The notes below the pieces were generated by a model. The model was not told the origin of the DNA. It saw only the letters and a list, made by a program, of their open reading frames with translations, and did no database searches. The position numbers were made by a program, and so were the translations under genes. Shown one piece after another: positions 17,594 through 28,447 of a DNA stretch of 64,000 nucleotides; position 1 is the stretch's first letter, and each line of letters starts with the position of its first letter. Location: contig NZ_JADNRA010000031.1 of assembly GCF_015709525.1 (NCBI RefSeq), forward strand, positions 62,001 to 126,000, read 5' to 3'. The DNA comes from Methylocystis sp. L43. Its GTDB lineage: Bacteria; Pseudomonadota; Alphaproteobacteria; Rhizobiales; Beijerinckiaceae.

Positions 17594-18598
17594 ATGACGT
17601 CCGCTGGGACGCATATTCCGGTGCTGCGCGAGGAGGCGATCGCCGCCCTCGGCATCCATCGCGGGGGCCGCTATATCGACGCCACTTTCGGCGGCGGCGG
17701 CTATACGCGCGCCATCCTAGCGCAGCCGGAAACGCGCGTGCTCGCCTTCGACCGGGATCAGTCGGCGGTGAAGGCCGGCCGCACGCTTGTCCAAGAGATG
17801 GGCGAAAGGCTTACGCTTATTGAAGCGCGCTTTTCTCAGCTCGAGGACATCGCGCGCGCGCAAAGCTTCGCCCCGCTCGACGGCGTCGTCTTCGATATTG
17901 GCGTCTCGTCGATGCAGTTCGACCAAGCCGCGCGCGGGTTTTCCTTTCGCGCCGAGGGTCCGCTCGACATGCGCATGGAGGAACGTGGGCGCAGCGCCGC
18001 CGACATCGTCAATGAAGCGGATGTAGAGACGCTCGCCGATATCCTGTATTTCTACGGCGAGGAGCGCGCCGCGCGGCGTATCGCGCGCGCCATCGTTCAC
18101 GACCGTGAGATTGCGCCTTTCACAACGACAAGAGCGTTGGCCGAAATGATCGCGCGCGTCGCTCCCAACCGCGCCAGCGACATTCATCCGGCGACCAAAA
18201 GCTTTCAGGCGCTGCGCATCGCCGTCAATGACGAGCTTCAGGAATTGCTGAAGGGGCTGCTTGGCGCGGAACGGCTTCTCGCCGAAGGCGGTCGGCTCGT
18301 CGTCGTGACGTTCCATTCGCTTGAGGATCGCATCGTCAAACAGTTTCTCTCCGAGCGCTGTGGTCGCGGCGAAACCGGTTCCCGCCGTCTGCCGGGCGAA
18401 CCCGCGCCGTCGCCGCCAAGTTTCGTTTGCGAAGGCCGCCAACCGGTGACGCCTACGCCCGCTGAAACGGCCGCCAATCCGCGCGCGCGTTCGGCCAAAT
18501 TGCGTTACGCGACCCGCACGGCGGCGGCGCCTCGCCCGCTCGACGCAAGGCTCGCGCGCCTCGTTCATCTGCCCGATCGCGACAAGGGAAAAGCCTGA
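17594..18598 (+). CDS. rsmH: 16S rRNA (cytosine1402-N4)-methyltransferase RsmH (MraW)
   Basis: A 334-residue SAM-dependent methyltransferase acting on C1402 of 16S rRNA. Landmarks are HIPVLREEAI at the start, the SAM motif YIDATFGGGGYTRAIL, DGVVFDIGVSSMQFDQAARGFSF, GPLDMRM, and VVTFHSLEDRIVKQF near the end. I chose ATG 17594, seven bases after GAGGAG (17581-17586). A second in-frame ATG at 17588 would sit too close to that site. This is the first gene of the dcw cluster, and its stop overlaps the ftsL start by one base (TGATG). Confidence 0.96.
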   Translation: MTSAGTHIPVLREEAIAALGIHRGGRYIDATFGGGGYTRAILAQPETRVLAFDRDQSAVKAGRTLVQEMGERLTLIEARFSQLEDIARAQSFAPLDGVVFDIGVSSMQFDQAARGFSFRAEGPLDMRMEERGRSAADIVNEADVETLADILYFYGEERAARRIARAIVHDREIAPFTTTRALAEMIARVAPNRASDIHPATKSFQALRIAVNDELQELLKGLLGAERLLAEGGRLVVVTFHSLEDRIVKQFLSERCGRGETGSRRLPGEPAPSPPSFVCEGRQPVTPTPAETAANPRARSAKLRYATRTAAAPRPLDARLARLVHLPDRDKGKA

Positions 18599-19011
18599 TG
18601 CTGCGGCTCCTCAATATCGTTGCGGTTCTCGTGCTCGTCGGTTCGGCGGTTTACGCCTATTCGATCAAATATCAGACGAGCTATCGCGCCGAGCAGATCG
18701 CAAAAACCAAGATCGAGATCAGGCAGGAGCGCGACGCGATTGCGGTGCTGCGCGCCGAATGGGCTTATATGACTCGGCCTGAGCGCATTCAGCAGCTCGC
18801 CGACGCTTATCTGCCCGGCATGAAACAGCTTGAAGCGACGCAGATCGTCACCGCGCAATCGCTTCCCGAGAGATCGCCGCGCGTCGATTCGATCGGCAAG
18901 AAGCTCGACGCGCTCGGATTGAGCATGTCGGCGACGCCGCCCGTCCCCGGCAGCGCGCCGACGACCACGCCCAAAGCGCAGGGACAAAGCCAAGAGCGAC
19001 GCAAGCCATGA
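18598..19011 (+). CDS. ftsL: Cell division protein FtsL
   Basis: A 137-residue bitopic inner-membrane protein of the FtsQLB/FtsWI complex. A single N-terminal helix (LNIVAVLVLVGSAVYAYSI) is followed by a heptad-type coiled coil (about residues 30-58) and ERIQQLADAYLPGMKQLEATQIV, the usual FtsL 'LADxxLgM' region. The C-terminus is a Pro/Thr/Gln-rich tail. It is identified by position between rsmH and ftsI as well as by shape, since FtsL diverges quickly. Its stop overlaps ftsI by four bases. Confidence 0.9.
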   Translation: MLRLLNIVAVLVLVGSAVYAYSIKYQTSYRAEQIAKTKIEIRQERDAIAVLRAEWAYMTRPERIQQLADAYLPGMKQLEATQIVTAQSLPERSPRVDSIGKKLDALGLSMSATPPVPGSAPTTTPKAQGQSQERRKP

Positions 19012-20783
19012 CGCAGACGATGCTCGACACGCAACCTTCGCCGCCGCCGAACGGCAAAATACGCGCGATGCTGCGCGCGCTGTTTTCGACGAGTCTCGCG
19101 CTGAGCGCGTCGCGCATGCGGCTCGCGGCGCTGGGCTTTCTCGCGCTCTACGCGGTGATTTCGATCAAGCTCGTCTATCTCGCATTTAAGCCGGAGGCGG
19201 CGACGTCGCGGCGCGCCGCGGCGGAGGCCGTCGCGGCGTCCCGTCCGGACATTATCGATCGCAATGGCGAGGCGCTCGCAAGCGACGTCAAGGTGATGTC
19301 GGTGTTCGCCGAGCCGCGCCGCATCATCGACAAGGACGAAGCGACCGAGCTCTTGACCGCGGTTTTGCCAGGCCTCGACGCCCGCGAATTGCGCGAGCGG
19401 CTCGGCTCCAAGAAAGGCTTCGTTTGGGTGAAGCGCGAGGTGACGACGCATCAGCGCGACGAAGTCTTTCATCTCGGACTGCCGGGCGTCGGACTGATCG
19501 CCGAAAATAAGCGCGTTTATCCCAACGGACCGATCGGCGCGCATGTGCTCGGCTTCGCCAATGTGGACAATCAGGGCATCGCCGGCATCGAGAAATACAT
19601 CGACGGGCAGGGGCTCGCCGATTTGCATGGCGCCGGCTTCGGCGTGACGCCAGAGGAACTCAAGCCCGTGTCGCTTTCGCTCGACATTCGGGTCACGCAT
19701 GCGTTGCGCGACGAACTCGAAAAGGGCGTAACCCACTTTAAGGCGAAGGCAGGCGCCGCGGCGATCTTGGACGTCAACACCGGAGAGGTGATCGCGCTCG
19801 CGTCGCTTCCGGACTACGATCCGAACAAGCCGACGGAAGCGCTCGATCCTGTCCACATCAACCGCATGAGCGTCGGCGTTTATGAGATGGGCTCGACCTT
19901 CAAGGCGCTGACCATCGCGATGGCGCTCGACTCCGGCAAGGTCAATCTGAATTCACGGCTCGACGCGCGCGGCGTGCTCTCTTTCGGGCGATTCAAGATC
20001 CACGACTATCACGCGCAAAATCGCGCGCTCACACTGCCAGAGGTCTTCACCTATTCCTCCAATGTCGGCACCGCGCGCATGGCGATGGGGCAGGGCGTGG
20101 AGCGGCACAAGGCGTTTTTGCGCAAGATGGGGCAGCTTACGCGCATGCGCACTGAACTGCCGGAAAGCGCCGAACCCATCGTGCCGAAAAATTGGGGCGA
20201 GTTGAACACCATGACCATCGCTTTCGGTCATGGCCTTGCGGTGGCGCCGCTCCAGGCGATGATGGCGGTCGGCGCGCTGATGAATGGCGGCTATCTGATC
20301 ACGCCGACCTTCATCAAGCGCAGCGAGGAGGAAGCCAAGGCGGGCGCCGAACGCGTCGTGAAGCCTGAGACGAGCGAGGCGATGCGCTATCTCATGCGCC
20401 TCAACGCCGAAATCGGCACGGCGCGGAAGGTGAACGTCCCCGGCTATTACGTCGGCGGCAAAACCGGCACCGCGGAAAAGGTCGTCAACGGCCATTATTC
20501 CAAGAGCAAGCTGTTTAACACTTTCATGGCCGTCGCGCCGTCCGACAAGCCGAAATATCTGTTCCTGACCATCATGGACGAACCGCAGGGCTTGCCGGAA
20601 ACCGGCGGCTACGCCACGGCGGCCTATAATGCGGGACAGGTCACCGGCGAGATCATCGAGCGCGTGGGTCCGATTCTCGGCCTTGCGCCGCGTTTCGAGC
20701 CGCCGCATCAGCCTTTCCCGCTCCTCGCCAAACTGGGTTATGGCTATGCCAATGTTCCGGCCCGCGGCGGCGGAGGACATTGA
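19008..20783 (+). CDS. ftsI: Septal peptidoglycan transpeptidase FtsI (PBP3)
   Basis: A 591-residue class B penicillin-binding protein that crosslinks septal murein with FtsW. It has a cytoplasmic tail, a membrane helix at about residues 38-60, the PBP dimerisation region starting at RPDIIDRNGEALA, then the catalytic triad of motifs: S296-T-F-K299, S350-S-N and K485-T-G. There is no truncation. ATGA overlap with ftsL indicates translational coupling. Confidence 0.97.
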   Translation: MTQTMLDTQPSPPPNGKIRAMLRALFSTSLALSASRMRLAALGFLALYAVISIKLVYLAFKPEAATSRRAAAEAVAASRPDIIDRNGEALASDVKVMSVFAEPRRIIDKDEATELLTAVLPGLDARELRERLGSKKGFVWVKREVTTHQRDEVFHLGLPGVGLIAENKRVYPNGPIGAHVLGFANVDNQGIAGIEKYIDGQGLADLHGAGFGVTPEELKPVSLSLDIRVTHALRDELEKGVTHFKAKAGAAAILDVNTGEVIALASLPDYDPNKPTEALDPVHINRMSVGVYEMGSTFKALTIAMALDSGKVNLNSRLDARGVLSFGRFKIHDYHAQNRALTLPEVFTYSSNVGTARMAMGQGVERHKAFLRKMGQLTRMRTELPESAEPIVPKNWGELNTMTIAFGHGLAVAPLQAMMAVGALMNGGYLITPTFIKRSEEEAKAGAERVVKPETSEAMRYLMRLNAEIGTARKVNVPGYYVGGKTGTAEKVVNGHYSKSKLFNTFMAVAPSDKPKYLFLTIMDEPQGLPETGGYATAAYNAGQVTGEIIERVGPILGLAPRFEPPHQPFPLLAKLGYGYANVPARGGGGH

Positions 20784-22234
20784 TGCTGATTTCGGAGCTG
20801 CTTGCGACGCCAGACCTTGAGCCCGCCTTGCGCGGGCTTGCCGTCTCCGGCCTGACGGCTGACAGTCGAATGGCGCGCAGCGGCTTTGCCTTTTTCGCCA
20901 TCCCGGGCCACGCCGGGGACGGCATGTCCTATGTCGCCGACGCGAAGTCGCGCGGCGCCTGCGTCGTCGTCGCTCAACAGCGAGCTGACAGCCCGTTGCC
21001 GCTTGTCATCGTCGATGACGTTCGACGCGCCCTGGCCCTCGCCGCGGCGCGCTTCTTTTCTCGGCAGCCGTCGATGATCGCGGCGGTTACGGGAACGAGC
21101 GGCAAGACGTCGGTGGTGGCCTTCTTGCGCCAGATCTGGGCCGCGCTTGGACATGAGGCGGCGTCGCTCGGCACCGTCGGAATCGTCGATTCTCGCGGCG
21201 CGCATTATGGAGCGCTGACGACGCCCGGACCCGTCGAACTGCACAGAACGCTGGATGAACTTGCCGGACGCGGCGTGACGCATCTCGCCATGGAGGCGTC
21301 CTCGCTCGGGATCGATCAGCGGCGACTCGACGGCATGCGCGTCGACGTCGCGGGCTTCACCAATTTCTCACGAGATCATCTCGACCATCACGCCGACATG
21401 GAGGACTATTTCGCGGCGAAGATGCGGCTCTTCGACACGCTGCTGCACCCGGGCCAGACGGCGGTGATCGACGCCGACAGCGACGTTGCGTCGCGCGTCA
21501 TCGAAATCTGCCGCGCGAGAAGCCTCACAATCTGCAGCGTCGGTTCGAAGGGGGAGGCGATAAAGCTCGTTTCGGCGACGCCGACCGCCTTAGCGACGTC
21601 GCTGCGGCTCCGCCATAATGGCGCCGACTATGAGGTCAATCTGCCGCTTGCCGGCGCCTTCCAGGTCTCGAACGCGCTCGTCGCCGCCGGGCTGGCCATC
21701 GCAAGCGGCGATGACCCGGGGCAGGTCTTTGCGGCGCTCGAAGCGCTCAAAGGCGCGCCGGGGCGGCTCGAACTCGTCGGTCAGCGTAACGGCGCGCCGA
21801 TTTTCGTAGATTACGCGCATAAGCCCGACGCGCTGGAGAAAGTGCTCGCCACTTTACGGCCGCTGACAAAAAAACGCCTGATTGTCGTCTTCGGGTGCGG
21901 CGGCGATCGTGATCGTGGCAAGCGCCCGCTGATGGGGGACATCGTCGCCCGCGCGGCGGATGTCGCCATCGTCACGGACGATAATCCGCGCAGCGAGGAC
22001 GCCGCCGCCATTCGCGCAGAAATTCTCGAAGGAACCCGTAGCGGCGCGGCGCACATCATCGAGATCGGAGACCGGCGCGCGGCGATCGCCAACGCCGTCG
22101 CGGGGCTTGAAGCGGGCGATGCGCTCGTCGTGGCTGGAAAGGGCCACGAAACCGGGCAGATCGTCGGCGACCGCGTTTTGCCTTTCTCCGATCATGAGGC
22201 GATCGCGCAGGCGCTCAAGGAGAATCATCCATGA
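20783..22234 (+). CDS. murE: UDP-MurNAc-tripeptide synthetase MurE (meso-DAP adding)
   Basis: A 483-residue cytoplasmic Mur ligase. ATP loop is TGTSGKTS. The DDNPRSED segment carries the DNPR motif that specifies meso-diaminopimelate rather than lysine, matching Gram-negative murein. I start at ATG 20783, which shares its A with the ftsI stop and lies six to seven bases after GGAGG. A TTG immediately before it is unlikely to be used. Downstream murF overlaps by four bases. Confidence 0.96.
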   Translation: MLISELLATPDLEPALRGLAVSGLTADSRMARSGFAFFAIPGHAGDGMSYVADAKSRGACVVVAQQRADSPLPLVIVDDVRRALALAAARFFSRQPSMIAAVTGTSGKTSVVAFLRQIWAALGHEAASLGTVGIVDSRGAHYGALTTPGPVELHRTLDELAGRGVTHLAMEASSLGIDQRRLDGMRVDVAGFTNFSRDHLDHHADMEDYFAAKMRLFDTLLHPGQTAVIDADSDVASRVIEICRARSLTICSVGSKGEAIKLVSATPTALATSLRLRHNGADYEVNLPLAGAFQVSNALVAAGLAIASGDDPGQVFAALEALKGAPGRLELVGQRNGAPIFVDYAHKPDALEKVLATLRPLTKKRLIVVFGCGGDRDRGKRPLMGDIVARAADVAIVTDDNPRSEDAAAIRAEILEGTRSGAAHIIEIGDRRAAIANAVAGLEAGDALVVAGKGHETGQIVGDRVLPFSDHEAIAQALKENHP

Positions 22235-23649
22235 CCAAGAGGCCGTTATGGTCGGGATTGGCGCTGGTCGGCGCGCTGCGCGCGCGCGCGAGCGGCGGCC
22301 TTGCGCGCGAAGCCGCCGGCGTTTCCATCGATACCCGCACCCTTCAGCCCGGCGATCTGTTTATCGCCATTAAGGGGGAGACGCGCGATGGTCACGACTT
22401 CGTGCGGATGGCGTTTGAGAAAGGCGCGGCGGCCGCGGTCATCGACGAAGCGCATGCGACTGAGCTTTCCGGCGCCGGCCCGCTTTTCGTCGTCAGAGAC
22501 GTGCAGGAATCGCTCGAGTCGCTGGGTGCGCGGGCGCGCGAGCGAAGCGCCGCCTTTATCGCCGCCGTCACGGGCTCCGTCGGCAAGACCTCGACGAAAG
22601 ACATGGTCCGGCTGATGCTGTCGCGTTTCGGCGAGACGCATGCCTCGGCGGCGTCTTACAACAATCATTGGGGCGTGCCGTTGACGCTTGCGCGCATGCC
22701 GGCGGAGTCGCGCTTTGGCGTGTTCGAACTCGGCATGAATCACGCGGGCGAGATCGCCGCGCTCGTCGCTCAGGTGCGCCCCCACGTCGCCGTCGTGACC
22801 CGCATCGCGCCGGTTCATCTCGAATATTTCGGATCAATCGAGAAGATCGCGGACGCCAAGGCTGAAATCTTTTCCGCGCTCGACGGCGGCGTCGCGATCA
22901 TCAACCGCGACGATGGATTTTACGAGCGTCTCGCGGCGGCGGCTGCGCCGACCGCCAGCCATGTCTTTGGTTTCGGCGAGACGGAAGGCGCGCATGCGCG
23001 GCTCCTGTCTTACGAGCCCGCCGGCGAAGGCGCGCTGGTCGAGGCGGAAATTCTCGAGCGGCGTCTGCGCTTTCGGATCGGCGCCCCCGGCAAGCATATC
23101 GCCATGAACGCGCTCGCGGCGCTGCTCGTGGGCGTCGTTTTCGACGTGGATTTGGAGGAAGCTGCTGCGTCCTTCGGCGAATTCACGCCGCCCTCGGGAC
23201 GCGGCCAGCGCGAAAAAATAGCGATTCCAGACGGCGCGTTCACGCTCATCGATGAAAGCTACAACGCCAACCCGACGTCCATGCGGGCGGCGCTGCAGCT
23301 GCTCGGCGGCGCGGCCATCGGACCCGGAGGCCGGCGCATCGCCGTGCTCGGCGACATGCTGGAGCTCGGGCCTCAGGCGGCCGAACTGCACGCCGAGCTC
23401 GCTCCGGATCTTATCGACGCCAATGTCGATCTGCTATTCACCTCGGGGCCATTGATGTCACGCTTGAGTTACGCTGTGCCTGATTCGATGCGCGCCGCGC
23501 ATCGGGCGACGCCGCTGGAGCTGGAAGAGGCCGTTCTCGCAGCGGTTCGTCCCGGCGATGTGGTGATGGTGAAAGGCTCCAATGGTTCGCGGATGGCGCG
23601 GATCGTCTCAGCCTTGAAAAGCGCATTCGCCCCCGAGATGGCGAGCTGA
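22231..23649 (+). CDS. murF: UDP-MurNAc-pentapeptide synthetase MurF
   Basis: The 472-residue ligase joins D-Ala-D-Ala to UDP-MurNAc-tripeptide. The N-terminal domain has GVSIDTRTLQPGDLFIAIKGE, the ATP loop is TGSVGKTSTKD, the central domain has SYNNHWGVPLTLARMP and FELGMNHAGEIAALV, and the C-terminal domain has DESYNANPTSMRAAL and VLGDMLELG. All are MurF hallmarks. ATGA-type overlap with murE. Confidence 0.96.
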   Translation: MTKRPLWSGLALVGALRARASGGLAREAAGVSIDTRTLQPGDLFIAIKGETRDGHDFVRMAFEKGAAAAVIDEAHATELSGAGPLFVVRDVQESLESLGARARERSAAFIAAVTGSVGKTSTKDMVRLMLSRFGETHASAASYNNHWGVPLTLARMPAESRFGVFELGMNHAGEIAALVAQVRPHVAVVTRIAPVHLEYFGSIEKIADAKAEIFSALDGGVAIINRDDGFYERLAAAAAPTASHVFGFGETEGAHARLLSYEPAGEGALVEAEILERRLRFRIGAPGKHIAMNALAALLVGVVFDVDLEEAAASFGEFTPPSGRGQREKIAIPDGAFTLIDESYNANPTSMRAALQLLGGAAIGPGGRRIAVLGDMLELGPQAAELHAELAPDLIDANVDLLFTSGPLMSRLSYAVPDSMRAAHRATPLELEEAVLAAVRPGDVVMVKGSNGSRMARIVSALKSAFAPEMAS

Positions 23650-23658
23650 GGAGAGACG

Positions 23659-24741
23659 ATGCTGACGCTGCTTGCGGACTTATCTTATCTTTACAGTCCG
23701 CTAAACGTCTTCCGTTACATCACTTTTCGCGCCGCTATGGGAGCGGCGACGGCGCTGTTCTTCGTGTTTTTCTTCGGACCGGGCGTGATCGCCGCGTTGC
23801 GCATCAAGCAGGGCAAGGGCCAGCCGATCCGCGAGGACGGACCGGCGTCGCATCTTGTGACCAAAAAAGGCACGCCGACGATGGGCGGCCTGATGATCCT
23901 CTCGGGACTCGTCGCGGCGACGCTGCTCTGGGCGAATTTGCGCAACGCCTATGTGTGGATCGTGCTCTTTGTCACCGTCAGCTTCGGCCTCATCGGCTTT
24001 TATGACGACTATCTCAAGGTGACCAAGCAGTCGCACGCCGGCTTTTCGGGCAAGATGCGATTGGCGCTCGAGTTTCTGATTGCCGGCCTGGCTTGCTACG
24101 CGCTGATGGAGACCGGCGGCGAGAACATGACGAAGCTCGCCATCCCCATGGTGCGGGGCTATGTCGCGACGCTCGGTCCGCTCTTCATCCTGTTTGGCGC
24201 CTTCGTCATCGTCGCCGCGGGCAATTGCGTCAATCTCACGGATGGACTCGACGGCCTCGCCATCGTGCCGTCGATGATCGCCGCCGGCGCCTTTGCAATC
24301 TTCGCCTATCTCGTCGGCAATTCGATCTTTTCGAATTATCTCGGCGTCAATTACGTGGCCGGCGTTGGCGAATTGACGATCGTTTGTTCGGCCTTCATCG
24401 GCGCAGGGCTCGGCTTTTTGTGGTTCAACGCGCCGCCCGCGCAAATCTTCATGGGCGACACCGGGTCTCTGGCGCTGGGCGGGCTCGTCGGCTCCGTGGC
24501 GGTGGCGGTAAAGCAGGAATTCGTGCTTGTCATCGTCGGCGGCCTTTTCGTCATCGAAGGCGCGTCAGTCATCATCCAGGTCGTCTATTACAAGCTCACC
24601 CGCAAGCGCATCTTCCTGATGGCGCCGATCCATCACCATTTTGAACAGAAGGGGTGGAAGGAGCCGCAGATCGTCATCCGCTTCTGGATCATCGCCTTCG
24701 TTCTGGCCCTGATGGGCCTCTCGACCTTGAAGCTGAGGTGA
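23659..24741 (+). CDS. mraY: Phospho-MurNAc-pentapeptide transferase MraY
   Basis: A 360-residue polytopic membrane enzyme that makes lipid I from UDP-MurNAc-pentapeptide and undecaprenyl phosphate. It has about ten hydrophobic segments. Active-site blocks are [54 protein letters not shown] and [25 protein letters not shown]. The length is standard. The gene is nine bases after murF with GAGGAGA just before its ATG. Confidence 0.97.
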   Translation: MLTLLADLSYLYSPLNVFRYITFRAAMGAATALFFVFFFGPGVIAALRIKQGKGQPIREDGPASHLVTKKGTPTMGGLMILSGLVAATLLWANLRNAYVWIVLFVTVSFGLIGFYDDYLKVTKQSHAGFSGKMRLALEFLIAGLACYALMETGGENMTKLAIPMVRGYVATLGPLFILFGAFVIVAAGNCVNLTDGLDGLAIVPSMIAAGAFAIFAYLVGNSIFSNYLGVNYVAGVGELTIVCSAFIGAGLGFLWFNAPPAQIFMGDTGSLALGGLVGSVAVAVKQEFVLVIVGGLFVIEGASVIIQVVYYKLTRKRIFLMAPIHHHFEQKGWKEPQIVIRFWIIAFVLALMGLSTLKLR

Positions 24742-24743
24742 CG

Positions 24744-26171
24744 ATGACGCCGGTCGAGACCTTTAAAGGCAAGCGCGTCGCGCTTTTTGGCCTCGGCGGT
24801 TCGGGCCTGTCAACGGCCCGCGCCCTGATCGCCGGCGGCGCGCAGGTCGCCGCCTGGGACGATGGCGAAGCCGGCCGACTCAAGGCCGTCGCGCAAGGCG
24901 TAGCGCTCGAGGATCTCGCGGCGGCGGATTGGAGCGGCTTCGATGCGCTCATTCTCTCTCCCGGCGTGCCGCTGACTCATCCCGAGCCGCATTGGACGGT
25001 GCTGGCGGCGAAGGCCGCCGGAGTCGAGATCATCGGCGACGTCGAACTGTTCTGCCGCGAACGCGAGGCGCGCGCCGGGGGATCGCCTTTCATCGCGATC
25101 ACCGGCACAAACGGCAAATCGACGACCACGGCGCTGATCGCGCATATCTTGCGCGAGGCCGGCCGCGACGTTCAGCTCGGCGGCAATATCGGCGTGCCAA
25201 TTCTCGATCTCGAGCCGCCGTCCGACGAGCGCATTCACGTCATAGAATGTTCGTCGTTCCAGATTGATCTCGCGCCCTCGCTGGCGCCGACGATCGGCGT
25301 GCTGATCAACATCACGCCGGACCATATAGATCGTCACGGGACAATCGAAAATTACGCAGCGATCAAGGAGCGGCTCGTCGCCGCAGCGGAAGTGGCTCTG
25401 GTCGGCGTCGACGACGCCTATTGCCATGCGATCGGCGCGCGCCTCGTTGAAGCCGAGTCCCCCGAGCGGCGCGTCGTGCCGGTCTCCGGGAAGCGTGCGC
25501 TCGACTGGGGGTTCTATGTCGAGGATCGAAGCGTCTATTTCCGCGAGCAGGGACATCCGCCCGAGGAGGTCGAGCTGATCGGTTCGCTCGACGGCGCACG
25601 CGCGCTTCGCGGCGCGCATAATGCGCAGAACGCCGCCTTCGCCGCCGCCGCCGCCTGGGAATGCGGATTGGACGACGACGAGATCTTGAGCGGCTTGTTG
25701 AGCTTCCCCGGCCTGCCGCATCGGATGGAGGAAGTCCGGCGCATCGAGCGCGCGCTGTTCGTCAACGACTCGAAGGCGACGAACGCCGACGCCGCCGAAA
25801 AGGCCTTGGTGAGCTTTACCGATATCTACTGGATTCTCGGCGGCCGATCGAAAGAGGGCGGGGTCGAACCGCTGCGTCCGCATTTCTCGCGCATCCGCAA
25901 AGCCTATCTGATCGGCGAGGCGGCGGGCGATTTTGCGCGCACGCTGGAAGGCGCGCTGCCTTTCGAACATTGCGGAACGCTCGACGTCGCGACGACGCGC
26001 GCGGCGCTCGACGCGCTTGCCGAAGGCGCGCCGGAGCCGGTCGTGCTGCTGTCGCCGGCCTGCGCCTCCTATGACCAGTTCGCCAATTTCGAGGCGCGGG
26101 GCAATGCGTTTCGCGGCGTCGTCGAAGGGCTTCCCGCCGTGATCGCGGCGCGAAAAGGAGATGAGACATGA
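24744..26171 (+). CDS. murD: UDP-MurNAc-L-Ala--D-Glu ligase MurD
   Basis: A 475-residue Mur ligase. The Rossmann-like N-terminal domain ([19 protein letters not shown]) is followed by ATP loop [33 protein letters not shown] and [15 protein letters not shown], as expected. ATG 24744 is two bases after the mraY stop. The frame extends into mraY but that part is not family-like. It overlaps ftsW by four bases. Confidence 0.96.
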   Translation: MTPVETFKGKRVALFGLGGSGLSTARALIAGGAQVAAWDDGEAGRLKAVAQGVALEDLAAADWSGFDALILSPGVPLTHPEPHWTVLAAKAAGVEIIGDVELFCREREARAGGSPFIAITGTNGKSTTTALIAHILREAGRDVQLGGNIGVPILDLEPPSDERIHVIECSSFQIDLAPSLAPTIGVLINITPDHIDRHGTIENYAAIKERLVAAAEVALVGVDDAYCHAIGARLVEAESPERRVVPVSGKRALDWGFYVEDRSVYFREQGHPPEEVELIGSLDGARALRGAHNAQNAAFAAAAAWECGLDDDEILSGLLSFPGLPHRMEEVRRIERALFVNDSKATNADAAEKALVSFTDIYWILGGRSKEGGVEPLRPHFSRIRKAYLIGEAAGDFARTLEGALPFEHCGTLDVATTRAALDALAEGAPEPVVLLSPACASYDQFANFEARGNAFRGVVEGLPAVIAARKGDET

Positions 26172-27322
26172 TCTCGCGCGCGGAACGAACGCTATTCTCC
26201 GACTGGGCGTGGACAGTTGATCGCTGGCTGCTTGCAAGCCTCGCGCTGCTGATCGTCGCCGGCCTCGTCTTCGCCATGGCCGGCAGCCCGCCCGTCGCGG
26301 AGCGGCTGCATCTGCCGACGTTCCACTTCGTCAACCGGCAGGTGCTCTATCTTCTGCCAGCGCTCGTCTTGATGATCGCGACGTCCTTTCTTTCGCCGCG
26401 TCACGTGCGCCGACTGGCGCTCGTGATCTTCATCGTCTCTCTTGCGCTCGTCTTCGCCACCATCTTCTACGGTCAGGAAGTGAAGGGCGCGAAGCGATGG
26501 ATCTTCGGCGTTCAGCCCTCTGAATTTTTGAAGCCCGCCTTCGTCGTGCTCGTCGCCTGGGCCTTCTCCGAAGGCGCGCGTCGCAAGGACGTTCCGGGCA
26601 ATCTGATCGCGCTTCTGCTCCTGCCGATCGCGATCGTGCCGCTGATGATGCAGCCGGACTACGGCCAGACGATGCTGATTTCGATTGTCTGGGCGGCGCT
26701 GTTTTTCATGGCCGGCTTGCACTGGATCTGGGTTGTCGGATTGGGCGGGCTTGGCGGCGTCTCGGCGCTGCTCGCCTACAAGTTCGTGCCGCACGTTCAT
26801 GCGCGCATCGAATCCTTTTTGGAGCCGCCGCCGCCGGTCGCGGGCGTGCCCGCGAATTTCCAGTCGGAGACGGCCCTGGAGAGCTTCATCGCCGGATCGT
26901 GGTTCGGCAAGGGGCCAGGCGAAGGGGTCATCAAGCGCATCCTGCCCGACTCCCACACGGATTTCATCTTTGCGGTCATCGGCGAGGAGTTCGGCGTTCT
27001 TGTCTGCATCGCGCTTGCCGGGGTCTTCGCCTTCGTCGTGGTGCGGGGATTGTTCTCGGCGGCGCGCAACAGCGATCCCTTCTGTCGTTTTGCGACCGCG
27101 GGACTCGTGATGCTGTTTGGCCTGCAGAGCTGCATCAATATGGCGGTGAACGTGCATCTCATGCCCGCCAAGGGCATGACGCTGCCTTTCGTCTCCTATG
27201 GCGGCTCTTCGCTGATTTCGCTCTCGCTGGGCATGGGCTTTCTGCTCGCCGTCACGCGCAAGCGGCCGCGGTCCCGCATGCTGAGTGAGCTCGCCGCGAC
27301 GGGCGCGCCCGCCGCCGCGTGA
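26168..27322 (+). CDS. ftsW: Septal peptidoglycan glycosyltransferase FtsW (SEDS family)
   Basis: A 384-residue SEDS-family polymerase of lipid II that partners FtsI. It has ten or so membrane helices. Family blocks include [52 protein letters not shown], and the C-terminal [31 protein letters not shown]. The ATG overlaps the murD stop (ATGA). Confidence 0.97.
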   Translation: MISRAERTLFSDWAWTVDRWLLASLALLIVAGLVFAMAGSPPVAERLHLPTFHFVNRQVLYLLPALVLMIATSFLSPRHVRRLALVIFIVSLALVFATIFYGQEVKGAKRWIFGVQPSEFLKPAFVVLVAWAFSEGARRKDVPGNLIALLLLPIAIVPLMMQPDYGQTMLISIVWAALFFMAGLHWIWVVGLGGLGGVSALLAYKFVPHVHARIESFLEPPPPVAGVPANFQSETALESFIAGSWFGKGPGEGVIKRILPDSHTDFIFAVIGEEFGVLVCIALAGVFAFVVVRGLFSAARNSDPFCRFATAGLVMLFGLQSCINMAVNVHLMPAKGMTLPFVSYGGSSLISLSLGMGFLLAVTRKRPRSRMLSELAATGAPAAA

Positions 27323-27335
27323 TAAAAGCCTCAGT

Positions 27336-28445
27336 ATGATCGATTCGCCGATACTCCTCGCCGCCGGCGGCACCGGCGGCCATCTTTTTCCGGCCGAGGC
27401 GCTCGCGCATGCGCTCGCCGCCCGCGGGCTGGCGGTGGAGCTCGTCACCGAGGAGCGCGCCCTGCGCTACGGCGGCGCCTTTCCGGCGCGGGCCATGCAT
27501 GTGATCCCCGCCGGCACGCCGCGGGGCGGCTCGCTGCTGGCCAAGGCCCAGGCGGTTGCGCGTCTCGCCCTCGGCACGGCGCAGGCGGCCGCGCTGTTGC
27601 GACAGCTCAAACCGGCCGCGGTGATCGGTTTCGGCGGCTATCCGACCGTCCCGCCCTTGCTTGCGGCGTCCTATCTCGGCGTGCCGAGCGCTTTGCACGA
27701 AGCGAATGGCGTCATGGGCAAGGCCAATCGCTTCCTCGCCGGCCGCGTCGACAGAATCGCCGCCGGCCTGCCGACTCTCGCCGTGCCGGCTGCCCTGCAA
27801 AGCAAGCTCGTCGTCACCGGCAATCCGGTGCGTCCCAATGTGCTCGAGGCCGCCGAAACGCCCTATCCTTCGTTCGACGAGGGAATGTTCCGGCTGCTCG
27901 TCGCCGGCGGCTCTCAGGGCGCCCGCGTCATGGCGGACATCGTGCCGGCGGCCGTCGCCGCGCTCCCCGACGCGCTGCGCGCGAAAATCTCCGTCGTTCA
28001 ACAGGCGCGTCCTGAAGATATCGCGCGGGTCGAGGCGATCTACGCCGGCGCTGGGGTCGGCGCCGAGATTGCGCCCTTTTTCGCTGATTTCCCGGCGCGC
28101 CTCGCGGCGGCGCATTTCGTCATCACCCGCGCCGGCGCCTCGACCGTCTCGGAGCTTGCGGTGATCGGGCGTCCGGCGATGCTGGTGCCGCTGCCGCATG
28201 CGCTCGACCAGGATCAGGCGGCGAACGCCGCTTTTCTCGAAGCGGCGGGCGGCGCGGAAACCGTGCGCCAGAGCGACTTCACGCCGGAATTTTTGACGCG
28301 GCGGCTTTGTGACCTCATCAATGCGCCGGCGCAGCTTTCCGCGCGCGCCGAAGCCGCCAGACGGGTCGGCGTCGCCGACGCCGCCGATCGTCTCGCCGAT
28401 CTGATTATCGACGTGGCCCGGACAGGCGCTACGAAACGGAGCTAG
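27336..28445 (+). CDS. murG: UDP-GlcNAc transferase MurG (lipid II synthase)
   Basis: A 369-residue GT28 enzyme at the inner face of the cytoplasmic membrane. [21 protein letters not shown] is the first G loop. [55 protein letters not shown] and [36 protein letters not shown] follow in the canonical order. I chose ATG 27336. An in-frame extension inside ftsW lacks similarity. Confidence 0.96.
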   Translation: MIDSPILLAAGGTGGHLFPAEALAHALAARGLAVELVTEERALRYGGAFPARAMHVIPAGTPRGGSLLAKAQAVARLALGTAQAAALLRQLKPAAVIGFGGYPTVPPLLAASYLGVPSALHEANGVMGKANRFLAGRVDRIAAGLPTLAVPAALQSKLVVTGNPVRPNVLEAAETPYPSFDEGMFRLLVAGGSQGARVMADIVPAAVAALPDALRAKISVVQQARPEDIARVEAIYAGAGVGAEIAPFFADFPARLAAAHFVITRAGASTVSELAVIGRPAMLVPLPHALDQDQAANAAFLEAAGGAETVRQSDFTPEFLTRRLCDLINAPAQLSARAEAARRVGVADAADRLADLIIDVARTGATKRS

Positions 28446-28447
28446 GA

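Noticed and set aside
18807-19856. 349-codon open frame antisense to ftsL and ftsI
   Set aside because: Arg/His-rich shadow product across two verified genes.
24810-26237. 475-codon open frame antisense to murD
   Set aside because: Same artefact, no family resemblance.
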